Shown one piece after another: positions 1 to 6,038 of a stretch of DNA of 8,700 nt. The translations under genes and the position numbers were made by a program. Numbering within the stretch: the first letter of the stretch is position 1; each line of letters starts with the position of its first letter. This stretch comes from Planctomycetota bacterium (lineage in GTDB: Bacteria > Planctomycetota > Planctomycetia > Pirellulales > Pirellulaceae), in NCBI GenBank assembly GCA_024274855.1, contig JAJSAJ010000453.1:1-8700 (forward strand), written 5' to 3'. The notes under the pieces are model-generated. The model was not told where the DNA came from, searched no databases, and worked only from the letters and a program-made list of their open reading frames with translations.

Positions 1-1043
1 AAGGCGACAGCCCAAATGCTGTTCCAACCAAACCCTCTGATCGACGCGTCAGGACGGTAGCCCGTTTCCTTGAACCCATCGGTATTCTCATAGTCTATAT
101 ACCGGAGATCCAAAGCAAAGTCCAAACGCTGAAATCCGGTATAGGCCGTTCCGAGGGACAGGATGGCCGGGTAGTCCATTCCGAAGTGGATCGGTGCGGG
201 CTCACCCTGCGAGTTTTCGGAATTGATGTTGTATGCATTCATCCACTGCGTACTCTTGTACGATGCCCCAAAATTCCAGCCTGATTCCAGGTTTTCGTAA
301 TAGACGCCAACCTGGAAACCAAGTCCCCATTCCGAATCACGCTGGGAACCATTTCTGTACGTGCCGTTGACTGGATCCGGAGTTGCAGCGGGGAACGGCG
401 AAACGGCCAATGCGGACCAGTTGATCAACGGCGCGAAGCCGACCGACCAACGATCACTGACACGGCAGGCAATTGCAAAGTTCATCTGCATCATTTGGTA
501 GGACGAGTAGATTCCGCCAAAACCGATGTGGTCATCGCCACGAATAAGACCGTGTTGCGGCGACAGAATCGGATTCGTCGGATCCGCTGGATAGTCCACA
601 CCGAACCCGGCAATACCGAACCCGCCAATTCCGTATGACCATGGCGAGTTGGGATTCGAGAATACAAATCCGAATGCAGGAATGGGATCGATATCGGAGT
701 CGCTGGCCTTCGACCCAGCCGTCGCTTTGGAAGGAATACCTGGACCGAAAATATTCGCGTCGGCAGTTGAGGAAAGGTCACTATTCGGCGCCATCGCCGC
801 AAACGAAAATCCAATTTCCGAACAGGGCATTGCGGTGATACTCGCCGGGTTCCAGTGCAACGCACCGATTGCATCTAACGGCAGAGCCGTTCCGGCTCCA
901 CCCATCGACTGATTAACCGGTCCAATCGCATCCAGCACATGTCCCATTTGAGCGTTCGCTGTCAAACCGTTTGACAACACCATTAAGCCGCCCACAACCA
1001 TCGCGGCAAGCCAGCGAGATGACCGCCGAATACAGAAAGCCAT
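1..1043 (-). CDS. OmpP1/FadL-like outer-membrane transport protein (partial, C-terminus off window)
   Basis: The reading frame stays open from an ATG at 1043 to the left window edge (347 codons plus 2 nt), so the C-terminus is missing. The start is supported by a strong GGAGGGAG Shine-Dalgarno at 1051-1058 with a 7-nt spacer. Residues 1-31 form a signal peptide: Arg-rich start, hydrophobic stretch at about 11-27, and an ANA/QMG cleavage-like site. The mature N-terminus has the family signature: Gly-rich SMGGAGTA (46-53), then D57-A-I-G and HWNPASI (63-69). The remainder is rich in Gly, Asn and aromatic residues in an alternating pattern, as expected of outer-membrane beta strands. FadL/OmpP1 proteins are 14-stranded barrels with an N-terminal plug, usually about 400-500 residues, and carry hydrophobic substrates such as fatty acids or aromatics across the outer membrane. 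The substrate here cannot be told. It is divergent from the Tad-like cassette. Family call is firm; exact role is not. Confidence 0.85.
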   Translation of the reverse strand, partial: MAFCIRRSSRWLAAMVVGGLMVLSNGLTANAQMGHVLDAIGPVNQSMGGAGTALPLDAIGALHWNPASITAMPCSEIGFSFAAMAPNSDLSSTADANIFGPGIPSKATAGSKASDSDIDPIPAFGFVFSNPNSPWSYGIGGFGIAGFGVDYPADPTNPILSPQHGLIRGDDHIGFGGIYSSYQMMQMNFAIACRVSDRWSVGFAPLINWSALAVSPFPAATPDPVNGTYRNGSQRDSEWGLGFQVGVYYENLESGWNFGASYKSTQWMNAYNINSENSQGEPAPIHFGMDYPAILSLGTAYTGFQRLDFALDLRYIDYENTDGFKETGYRPDASIRGFGWNSIWAVA

Positions 1044-1050
1044 GAGTAAT

Positions 1051-1058
1051 CTCCCTCC
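1051..1058 (-). promoter_or_regulatory. Ribosome binding site of the OmpP1/FadL-like gene
   Basis: On the minus strand GGAGGGAG lies 7 nt before the ATG at 1043. It is the strongest Shine-Dalgarno match in the window and fixes the start directly ahead of a convincing signal peptide. Confidence 0.75.
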
Positions 1059-1118
1059 GTAGAATGTGCCTGTAGCCTTATGAAACTATCGGCAAGGACC
1101 GAGCAAGGAATTGGACTG

Positions 1119-1135
1119 TTTTTCGAGAACCACAC
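1119..1135 (+). repeat. 17-nt direct repeat, copy 1 (TTTTTCGAGAACCACAC)
   Basis: This is an exact 17-nt match to 2229-2245 in the same orientation, and both copies are preceded by ACTG within 1 nt of register. Copy 1 lies in the leader of the porin gene, 75 nt upstream of its ATG, on the strand opposite to that gene. Confidence 0.7.
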
Positions 1136-1734
1136 TTCGCAACACATGATTCAGCAAGCAGTTAACACAAATCGCAAGAATGTGTGACGATACTACCCGA
1201 CCGGCGAAGAAGGGGCGAGGTTGTGGGTTATTCCGGTGTTCCCGATAGGGTAACATGCGCGTCGCGCATTACAGCCCGCACAGGTTTCCACGCATCGCGC
1301 GCTTCATGGACCATGTTTTGCGTCCCGTGAGTGTTACATTCGACACGATCGATCGGGGGATTGAAGAGTGGTTCCGGAAGCAGCGGAGGATCCTTTGTCC
1401 CGACTTCGGTTACCGAGCTATGTTTTTCAGTACGCTTTTTTGCATGAAGCGGTCGCCACCCGAATCCAACGCCTCAAGTTTATGAGCCGACTGGCGTCAG
1501 CCGTGTCAGTGGATGGTGCGGATATGTCCCTCGTGCAAATACAGAATGTCGACTAAGCGACGAGCTGTCCTGCCCGCCGCGAGTGTCAAAAAGAACCTGG
1601 CAAGCCGGTCTCATGACATGCTCAAGGCTGAATTCTGCTTCAACAGACGCACATTCCGCATGACATCGATTTGGCCTGCCTCGTGTTAAGCTTGATCGAA
1701 TTAGCATTTCCAACACACATTCCCCGGGGCGATC

Positions 1735-2211
1735 ATGAAACGAAAAAACAAACGCAAGAAGCAGTTTATCGATAGGCCGGTTCAAGGTGCGGTATTGCGC
1801 CGCATTTTGCTCCATGCATGGGTGTTTCTCGTAGTCGGAGCGGGATTCACCTTACTTGTCCAGTTTCTGGCAAATCCATTCCAAGACTTGCGAACCCTCC
1901 AAGCCGCGTTCTGGCGAAGTGTGGGGCCATTCATTGTCGTTATGCTTGCGTTAACGCCCATGTTTATCTGGGATACGTTAAAGCTGACGAATCGCATTGT
2001 CGGTCCAATGTGGCGAGTTCGCGCAACGCTTCGGAAAATGAATGCCGGTGACGAACCGATCGCCCCTATTCATTTTCGTGAGGGAGACTTCTGGGGGGAC
2101 ATGGCCGACGAGCTTAATGTCTTGATTTCTCGACTGCAGGAGATTCCCGACGACAGTCATCCCACGGCGAGTATCAACCACCACCGTGATCTGGAAGAGG
2201 CCATTTCCTAG
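1735..2211 (+). CDS. Small two-TM membrane protein with HAMP-like domain, first gene of Tad-like cassette
   Basis: The product has 158 residues. The first 20 are strongly basic and should stay in the cytoplasm. Two hydrophobic segments follow, at about 24-46 and 63-80, joined by a short outer loop. Residues 81-135 resemble a HAMP linker: a first amphipathic helix beginning RIVGP (88-92) with the typical proline, a connector holding NAGD (103-106), and a second helix with GD-W-GD-ADELN-LI. HAMP domains pass signals from membrane segments to kinase or methyl-accepting domains, but here the protein ends soon after with a polar tail and no output domain. It is therefore either a stand-alone HAMP adaptor or a structural partner. 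The ATG at 1735 has only a weak GGGG (1726-1729) ahead of it. The next gene starts 37 nt downstream, suggesting co-transcription. No sensory pocket is visible in the short outer loop. Confidence 0.7.
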   Translation: MKRKNKRKKQFIDRPVQGAVLRRILLHAWVFLVVGAGFTLLVQFLANPFQDLRTLQAAFWRSVGPFIVVMLALTPMFIWDTLKLTNRIVGPMWRVRATLRKMNAGDEPIAPIHFREGDFWGDMADELNVLISRLQEIPDDSHPTASINHHRDLEEAIS

Positions 2212-2228
2212 ACACGGACGAACTGATT

Positions 2229-2245
2229 TTTTTCGAGAACCACAC
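2229..2245 (+). repeat. 17-nt direct repeat, copy 2, immediately upstream of first tadE-like start
   Basis: Identical to 1119-1135. This copy ends 3 nt before the preferred ATG (2249) of the first TadE-like gene, so it occupies the translation initiation region, where no strong Shine-Dalgarno is otherwise present (only GAGAA). Confidence 0.7.
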
Positions 2246-2248
2246 GAC

Positions 2249-2665
2249 ATGAAAACCAGACATGCCAGGGACAGAAAACGGCGACGAGAGCGACACGGTG
2301 TCGCGGCAGTCGAATTCGCGGTCTGCCTGCCGCTGCTGTTGCTGTTGACGTCGATGACAATCGAAGCCTGCAACCTGATTCAGCTGAAGCACTCGCTCTC
2401 CGTTGCCGCCTACGAAGGGGCGCGCACGGCCGTCTTGAAAGGTGCCGACACATCGGACGTTCGGGTTGCGGTTAAACAAGTCCTGAAAGATCGCCAAATC
2501 AGTGGCAGTAAAATAACGCTTACCCCTGCATCGATCCGAAGCACTCCGCTCGGGCAATACATTGCCGTAACTGTCTCGGCACGGAGTACACGCAGCGCGG
2601 TCCTGCAGCGATTATTTGACACGGAACTGGATGCAACCGTTTCAATGATGAAGGAATATGATTAG
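2249..2665 (+). CDS. TadE-like pseudopilin 1
   Basis: The product has 138 residues from the ATG at 2249. A GTG at 2186 in the same frame would add 21 residues overlapping the previous gene, and is less likely. The N-terminus is a class III (prepilin-like) signal: very basic residues 7-16, then HG/VAAVEFAV with predicted cleavage after G17 and the key glutamate E22 at +5, followed by a hydrophobic helix to about residue 38. AYEGARTAV (54-62) matches the conserved patch after the TadE helix. The C-terminal part is a small soluble domain that alternates hydrophobic and polar residues. TadE proteins are minor pilins of the Tad/Flp system, processed by a prepilin peptidase and held in the inner membrane or a pseudopilus. 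The gene sits 37 nt after the HAMP-protein gene and 18 nt before a second tadE-like gene. Confidence 0.85.
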   Translation: MKTRHARDRKRRRERHGVAAVEFAVCLPLLLLLTSMTIEACNLIQLKHSLSVAAYEGARTAVLKGADTSDVRVAVKQVLKDRQISGSKITLTPASIRSTPLGQYIAVTVSARSTRSAVLQRLFDTELDATVSMMKEYD

Positions 2666-2670
2666 CCTTT

Positions 2671-2675
2671 AAGGA
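2671..2675 (+). promoter_or_regulatory. Ribosome binding site of TadE-like gene 2
   Basis: AAGGA lies 8 nt before the ATG at 2684 and supports that start within the 18-nt gap. Confidence 0.6.
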
Positions 2676-2683
2676 AAATATAC

Positions 2684-3151
2684 ATGACGTTCACATCACG
2701 CATCGCCCGAAAATCGTCCTGCAAACGTCGAGGAGCTGCCGCAGTCGAATTCGCAATCGTGGCATCGGTCTTTTTCGTATCGATTCTGGCCATATTCGAA
2801 TTTGGTCGCTTCGTGATGTTACGCAACACGGCCGGAAACGCAGCGTACGAGGCTGCACGCGTCGCCATGTCTTACGGTGCTCGAGTCCAGGATGCCGAGG
2901 AAGCGGCCGATTTCTTGATGAAGACGATCGGAGCCCGAGATGTAACAACGATCATCGCCGACGACAATGGCAACCGACTGGCAACGATCCCGGACACGAC
3001 AAAGGCTGTGAACGTCACCGTCGATGTGCCGTTCACCAAGAACGCGTTCATCCCACCGCTTTTTGCTCGCGGCGCCGTGATTCGCGCTACCTGTCGTTTG
3101 AGCAGCGAAGGGTCTCGCATCACCAGAATGGCCGCGATACCCGCAAGCTAG
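2684..3151 (+). CDS. TadE-like pseudopilin 2
   Basis: The product has 155 residues. The N-terminus repeats the layout of its neighbour: basic KRR (14-16), predicted prepilin cleavage after G17, AAAVEFAIV with E22 at +5, and a hydrophobic helix to about residue 40. EFGRFVMLRNTAGNAAYEAARVA (39-61) is the conserved TadE patch. The remainder, about 95 residues, is a small domain with a VNVTVDVPF strand (109-117) and a single free Cys in the predicted extracytoplasmic part (C137). The two TadE-like proteins share the helix region but differ afterwards, consistent with an old duplication and divergence. The role is inferred to be a minor pilin or pilus-assembly partner of the adjacent TadG-like protein. 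Translation should start at 2684, after AAGGA. The vWA gene starts 25 nt downstream. Confidence 0.87.
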   Translation: MTFTSRIARKSSCKRRGAAAVEFAIVASVFFVSILAIFEFGRFVMLRNTAGNAAYEAARVAMSYGARVQDAEEAADFLMKTIGARDVTTIIADDNGNRLATIPDTTKAVNVTVDVPFTKNAFIPPLFARGAVIRATCRLSSEGSRITRMAAIPAS

Positions 3152-3166
3152 ACACCGCCCGGCTTT

Positions 3167-3170
3167 GGAG
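3167..3170 (+). promoter_or_regulatory. Ribosome binding site deciding the start of the TadG-like gene
   Basis: GGAG lies 6 nt before the ATG at 3177. This favours that ATG over an in-frame TTG at 3165 that would overlap the site. Confidence 0.6.
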
Positions 3171-3176
3171 ACCACC

Positions 3177-4334
3177 ATGAGCCACTTGACTCAACATGTT
3201 TCTCGCATCATACACCGGCGCTCGCAGCAGCGCCGCGGCGCCATCGCAATGCTGATGGCCGTGTTTCTGCCAGTGCTGTTGGTGATCATTGCAATGGCCG
3301 TGAACATTGCGTACATGCACTTGGCTCGGGCCGAATTGCGCATCGCAACCGACTCGGCTGCACGAGCGGCCGGGCGCACTCTGAGCTTGACACAATCGAC
3401 AGCCAAAGCACGGGCTGCGGCGATCGCCGCCGCTGCAAAAAACAGCGTCGCCGGCCAACCACTCCGATTAACGTCGCGGGACGTCGAGTTTGGTATGAAC
3501 AGCCGGCCAAGCCCGACCTCGCCATGGCTTTTCACTGCCAACGGGGGTATCGGAACCGTCAACGCTGTACAGATTACGGGCCGCAAGACAAACGGCTCAC
3601 CGTCCAACCCTGTCTCCCTCTTCTTCACGGGCGTAACATCGCGCACTTTCTTCGAACCGGTCCGATCATCAGTTGCGATGCAAATCGATCGAGATATTAT
3701 TCTGGTCGTTGATCGATCGGGATCAATGACATCCGCCATGGACCGTCGGACCCGCGCGGTAGTGAAATGGCACCGGGTCCGAACTCGGCAACGAACTCGA
3801 CGTCGCACGGCCGAGTGTATCAGCGGCACGAAATGGAACGCGTTGGCCGACGCGGTTGATGCGTTCTTGCTGGCACTGCAACAGACGGTCCCGGACGAGC
3901 AAGTCGGTCTCGCCTCATTCGACCACACGGCAAGTCGCGATGTCGAGATGACATTTGACTACACGAAAATCCACGACGCCATGGTCGCACATACCAACAA
4001 TCTATCGGCCGGTGGAACGAATATCCCCCGAGGTCTTGGTAAAGGAATTGACCAGGTATTAAACGAGTTCAACGCACGTCCCTACGCAATGAAAACGATC
4101 ATTGTGATGACGGACGGAGTGGGCGGCAATCCGGTAAACGCGGCCAAAGAGGCGTTCGACGAGCACCACATCATGATGCACTCGATCACATTCGGGCGAC
4201 GCGCGAATACGAGACTGATGAAGCGGATGGCGGAAGTCACCGGTGGAAAACACTGGCACGCCAACGACATGACGGACCTGGTCGAGGCTTACGTCGAGAT
4301 CGCCAAGGATATCCCAACCGTCTTGACACACTAG
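3177..4334 (+). CDS. TadG-like protein with C-terminal von Willebrand A domain
   Basis: The product has 385 residues. The N-terminus has a basic patch (RRSQQRRG, 14-21) and one hydrophobic helix at about 23-45. The usual +5 glutamate of pseudopilins is absent: L26/M27 stand in its place. Then comes AELRIATDSAARAAGRTL (52-69), typical of the region after a TadG helix. A linker domain (about 70-170) precedes a vWA domain with a complete metal site: DRSGSM (179-184), Thr281 in GGTN and Asp313 in MTDG. Such domains bind a divalent metal and ligands, so surface attachment or pilus-tip function is plausible. Residues 190-213 are an odd, very Arg-rich run between the DRSGSM loop and the family-like GTKWNAL. 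The same DNA read in the minus-one frame is open and compositionally more normal, suggesting compensating frameshifts. This is the last gene of the cassette and meets a convergent gene 5 nt after its stop. Confidence 0.87.
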   Translation: MSHLTQHVSRIIHRRSQQRRGAIAMLMAVFLPVLLVIIAMAVNIAYMHLARAELRIATDSAARAAGRTLSLTQSTAKARAAAIAAAAKNSVAGQPLRLTSRDVEFGMNSRPSPTSPWLFTANGGIGTVNAVQITGRKTNGSPSNPVSLFFTGVTSRTFFEPVRSSVAMQIDRDIILVVDRSGSMTSAMDRRTRAVVKWHRVRTRQRTRRRTAECISGTKWNALADAVDAFLLALQQTVPDEQVGLASFDHTASRDVEMTFDYTKIHDAMVAHTNNLSAGGTNIPRGLGKGIDQVLNEFNARPYAMKTIIVMTDGVGGNPVNAAKEAFDEHHIMMHSITFGRRANTRLMKRMAEVTGGKHWHANDMTDLVEAYVEIAKDIPTVLTH

Positions 4335-4339
4335 CTCAC

Positions 4340-5845
4340 TTAATTGGCCTTGACGTTGAAGCAATACAAATTCGTATCGTATCGCAGGTAAAGACGCCCA
4401 CCGATAACGACCGGATGCGCCCAGCTTGGCCCATCCCCCTTCACGTCGACAGTGCCACGAATCTCCAAACCATCGGGAGAGCAAGTCGCGAGAGCCGCCT
4501 TACCGCTCTTTTCAGAGAAAAGGTAGAGCATCCCATCGGCGAAGCAGAGTGAGCCCTTGCCGACCCCACGTTCGCGCCACTTCAAATCGCCCGTCTTCAC
4601 GTCCAGACAGGACCATCCCGCATTGTGGTTTCCGTAAATGTGACCTTCATGAATGATATAGCCTCCGTGATGGCAAACCATATTGCGAGTGGTCCACGCC
4701 TGTTCAGCCGTGATGTTACGTCCCTGTCCGTTCAGTTTCAGGCAAATACCACCTTTGCCATACCCATTGGCCCAAAACAGATAACCATCAGAAAAAACGG
4801 GGGTCGGACAATTGGCCGTATTATTGGCACTAAACGGATTCGTCCACAAGACCCGGCCACTATCGGCGGCGACACAGACAAGCCCCTTCTTCGTGCCGGT
4901 GGCAATCAATGAAACACTCTCGTAGGTGAAGGGGTAACACGATCCATACTGAGCGCCGGCCGTGTAGCCTTGAGTTGTCCAGACGGGCCGCCCCGTTCGT
5001 TTGTCGAGTGCAACGATACAGCGTGCGCCACCGGGCGTGACAATCGCCAGATTCTCGTGAATCAAAACCGACTCGGCAAATCCCCAACCGGGTGTCTCTC
5101 CACCAAATTCCTTCATGTGATGAATCCACGTGTTCTTGCCTGTCCTCGCATCGTAGCAACCAATCCGCCCGTTTCCCGATGTGACGTAAAGCTTCCCTTC
5201 ATCCAACGTCGGAGTCGCTCGCGAGCCGGGATAGCTCTTCGTAAAACCGGCATCATGAGGAACACTCCATTTTATTTTTCCATTCATATCGAGAGCAATG
5301 ATCATCAATTGTGCTCCGACCTCACCCATCGTATAGATCGTACCGCCAGCGACTGCTACCGAGGAATACCCCTTTCCGACGCGGGAGGTCTTCCAAACCA
5401 GCGGGGGGCCTCCTTCAGGCCATCGTTTCAGCAGGCCGGTATCGGGTGACTTCCCATTTCGCTCAGGACCGAGCCATTGGGGCCACGTCGGAGCACTGTT
5501 GTCATCGGAGACCGAATGGGAAGGGCTTTTGCGCGGCGAAGGCCGCGTGAGTTTTGCACGGCGAACTGCTAAATACTGGCGTACGTAACGCTGGTCGTTT
5601 GCGCTCAGTCTTCGCATTGGGACGGTGATTTCGCTGCCATCTCGCTTCCTCAAGTGGACCTTGCCATCGGCATACTTGGTCAAGACGGCCGACGTCGAAA
5701 ACTTGCCCGTCGAATCGGCCCATGTCCGAAATGGCTCCGCGCCGTTCGGACGGTCGGCGCCCTCCTGGCCCAGCGCATTGCCACAAGCGATAGTCAGCCA
5801 GGCTACACAGCCAAACAGCAAGGTGACACGAAACCCAAGTCGCAT
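4340..5845 (-). CDS. Exported SHD1-domain / PQQ-like beta-propeller protein
   Basis: The product has 501 residues from the ATG at 5845, chosen because AAAGGGG (5853-5859) lies 7 nt upstream and a signal peptide follows directly. An in-frame GTG at 5884 would add 13 residues. The signal peptide (1-26) ends in ALG/QE. Residues 39-92 form an SLA1-homology 1 (SHD1) domain: FRTWADSTGKFS, then KVHLRKRDG, then V-P-RLS-NDQRYV. A Ser/Pro/Arg-rich linker (93-118) leads to a PQQ-like propeller beginning WPQWLGPERNG (121-131). Blade motifs follow with repeated YVTSGNGRIGCYDARTG-like and CLDVKTG-like turns. The fold is that of BamB and PQQ dehydrogenases. No dehydrogenase active site was recognised, and in planctomycetes this pairing is probably a protein- or polysaccharide-binding scaffold. 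Function is unknown. The gene has its own promoter candidate and converges on the vWA gene. Confidence 0.87.
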   Translation of the reverse strand: MRLGFRVTLLFGCVAWLTIACGNALGQEGADRPNGAEPFRTWADSTGKFSTSAVLTKYADGKVHLRKRDGSEITVPMRRLSANDQRYVRQYLAVRRAKLTRPSPRKSPSHSVSDDNSAPTWPQWLGPERNGKSPDTGLLKRWPEGGPPLVWKTSRVGKGYSSVAVAGGTIYTMGEVGAQLMIIALDMNGKIKWSVPHDAGFTKSYPGSRATPTLDEGKLYVTSGNGRIGCYDARTGKNTWIHHMKEFGGETPGWGFAESVLIHENLAIVTPGGARCIVALDKRTGRPVWTTQGYTAGAQYGSCYPFTYESVSLIATGTKKGLVCVAADSGRVLWTNPFSANNTANCPTPVFSDGYLFWANGYGKGGICLKLNGQGRNITAEQAWTTRNMVCHHGGYIIHEGHIYGNHNAGWSCLDVKTGDLKWRERGVGKGSLCFADGMLYLFSEKSGKAALATCSPDGLEIRGTVDVKGDGPSWAHPVVIGGRLYLRYDTNLYCFNVKAN

Positions 5846-5852
5846 AGCGAAA

Positions 5853-5859
5853 CCCCTTT
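5853..5859 (-). promoter_or_regulatory. Ribosome binding site deciding the start of the SHD1/propeller gene
   Basis: AAAGGGG on the minus strand is 7 nt from the ATG at 5845. It favours this start over the GTG at 5884. Confidence 0.55.
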
Positions 5860-5893
5860 GTCGTCGAAACACGGCGGAAAACACTCCGCACCA

Positions 5894-5922
5894 ATCGTAT
5901 GATAACAGCCGCGTTCGCTCAA
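5894..5922 (-). promoter_or_regulatory. Candidate sigma70-type promoter of the SHD1/propeller gene
   Basis: On the minus strand TTGAGC (5917-5922, 4/6 to consensus) and TACGAT (5894-5899, 4/6) are separated by exactly 17 nt. They lie about 50 nt upstream of the chosen ATG, inside the 193-nt gap after the dehydratase gene. This is a consensus match by eye only. Confidence 0.4.
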
Positions 5923-6038
5923 CCGTTTTCGGCTCCGTGCAATAGAAAACCTCTGGAACGCTGGAAGCAGGCGGCTAGTCAACTTTTCGTCACACAGTTG
6001 TAGTAATTGGGCCAAGGCTTCGAGTCGAAAGTCGGCGA

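Larger units (their letters stand above)
1044..1734. other. Gene-poor spacer between divergent genes
   Basis: About 690 nt separate the divergent porin and HAMP-protein genes. Short open frames exist on both strands (for example plus 1255-1485 and 1368-1556, minus 1480-1815). None has a good Shine-Dalgarno, a recognisable domain or a convincing composition, and they overlap one another in different frames. No tRNA-like fold or terminator with a T-tract was seen. The spacer must hold the porin promoter (minus strand) and the cassette promoter (plus strand), but I could not single out convincing -35/-10 pairs. It also holds one copy (1119-1135) of a 17-nt sequence that recurs at 2229-2245. Confidence 0.6.

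Noticed and set aside
491..912. Open frames on both strands inside the porin gene
   Set aside because: They lie in other frames of a well-supported gene with a clear signal peptide and family motifs.
1255..1556. Two overlapping plus-strand open frames in the spacer (76 and 62 residues)
   Set aside because: No Shine-Dalgarno, no domain, and the two frames conflict. Composition does not look like the neighbouring genes.
1599..1616. TGGCA-containing stretch considered as a sigma54 site upstream of the cassette
   Set aside because: The required second half (TTGC at the correct spacing) is absent.
2327..2349. CTG/TTG-rich run in the first tadE-like gene, resembling a triplet repeat
   Set aside because: It simply encodes the Leu-rich membrane helix required by the family.
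3191..3928. 245-residue minus-strand open frame across the TadG-like gene
   Set aside because: It is antisense to a gene with a complete vWA metal site. It has no ribosome site, and its Arg/Ala/Ser-rich content is typical of a shadow frame.
4850..4860. GACCCGGCCAC, identical to part of the hairpin arm at 7175-7188
   Set aside because: It lies inside the propeller coding sequence without a partner arm. An 11-nt GC-rich match is compatible with chance.
5770..5845. Possible lipoprotein signal (LTIAC, Cys21) in the propeller protein
   Set aside because: Thr at -3 is a poor lipobox residue, and a better signal peptidase I site (ALG/QE) follows.
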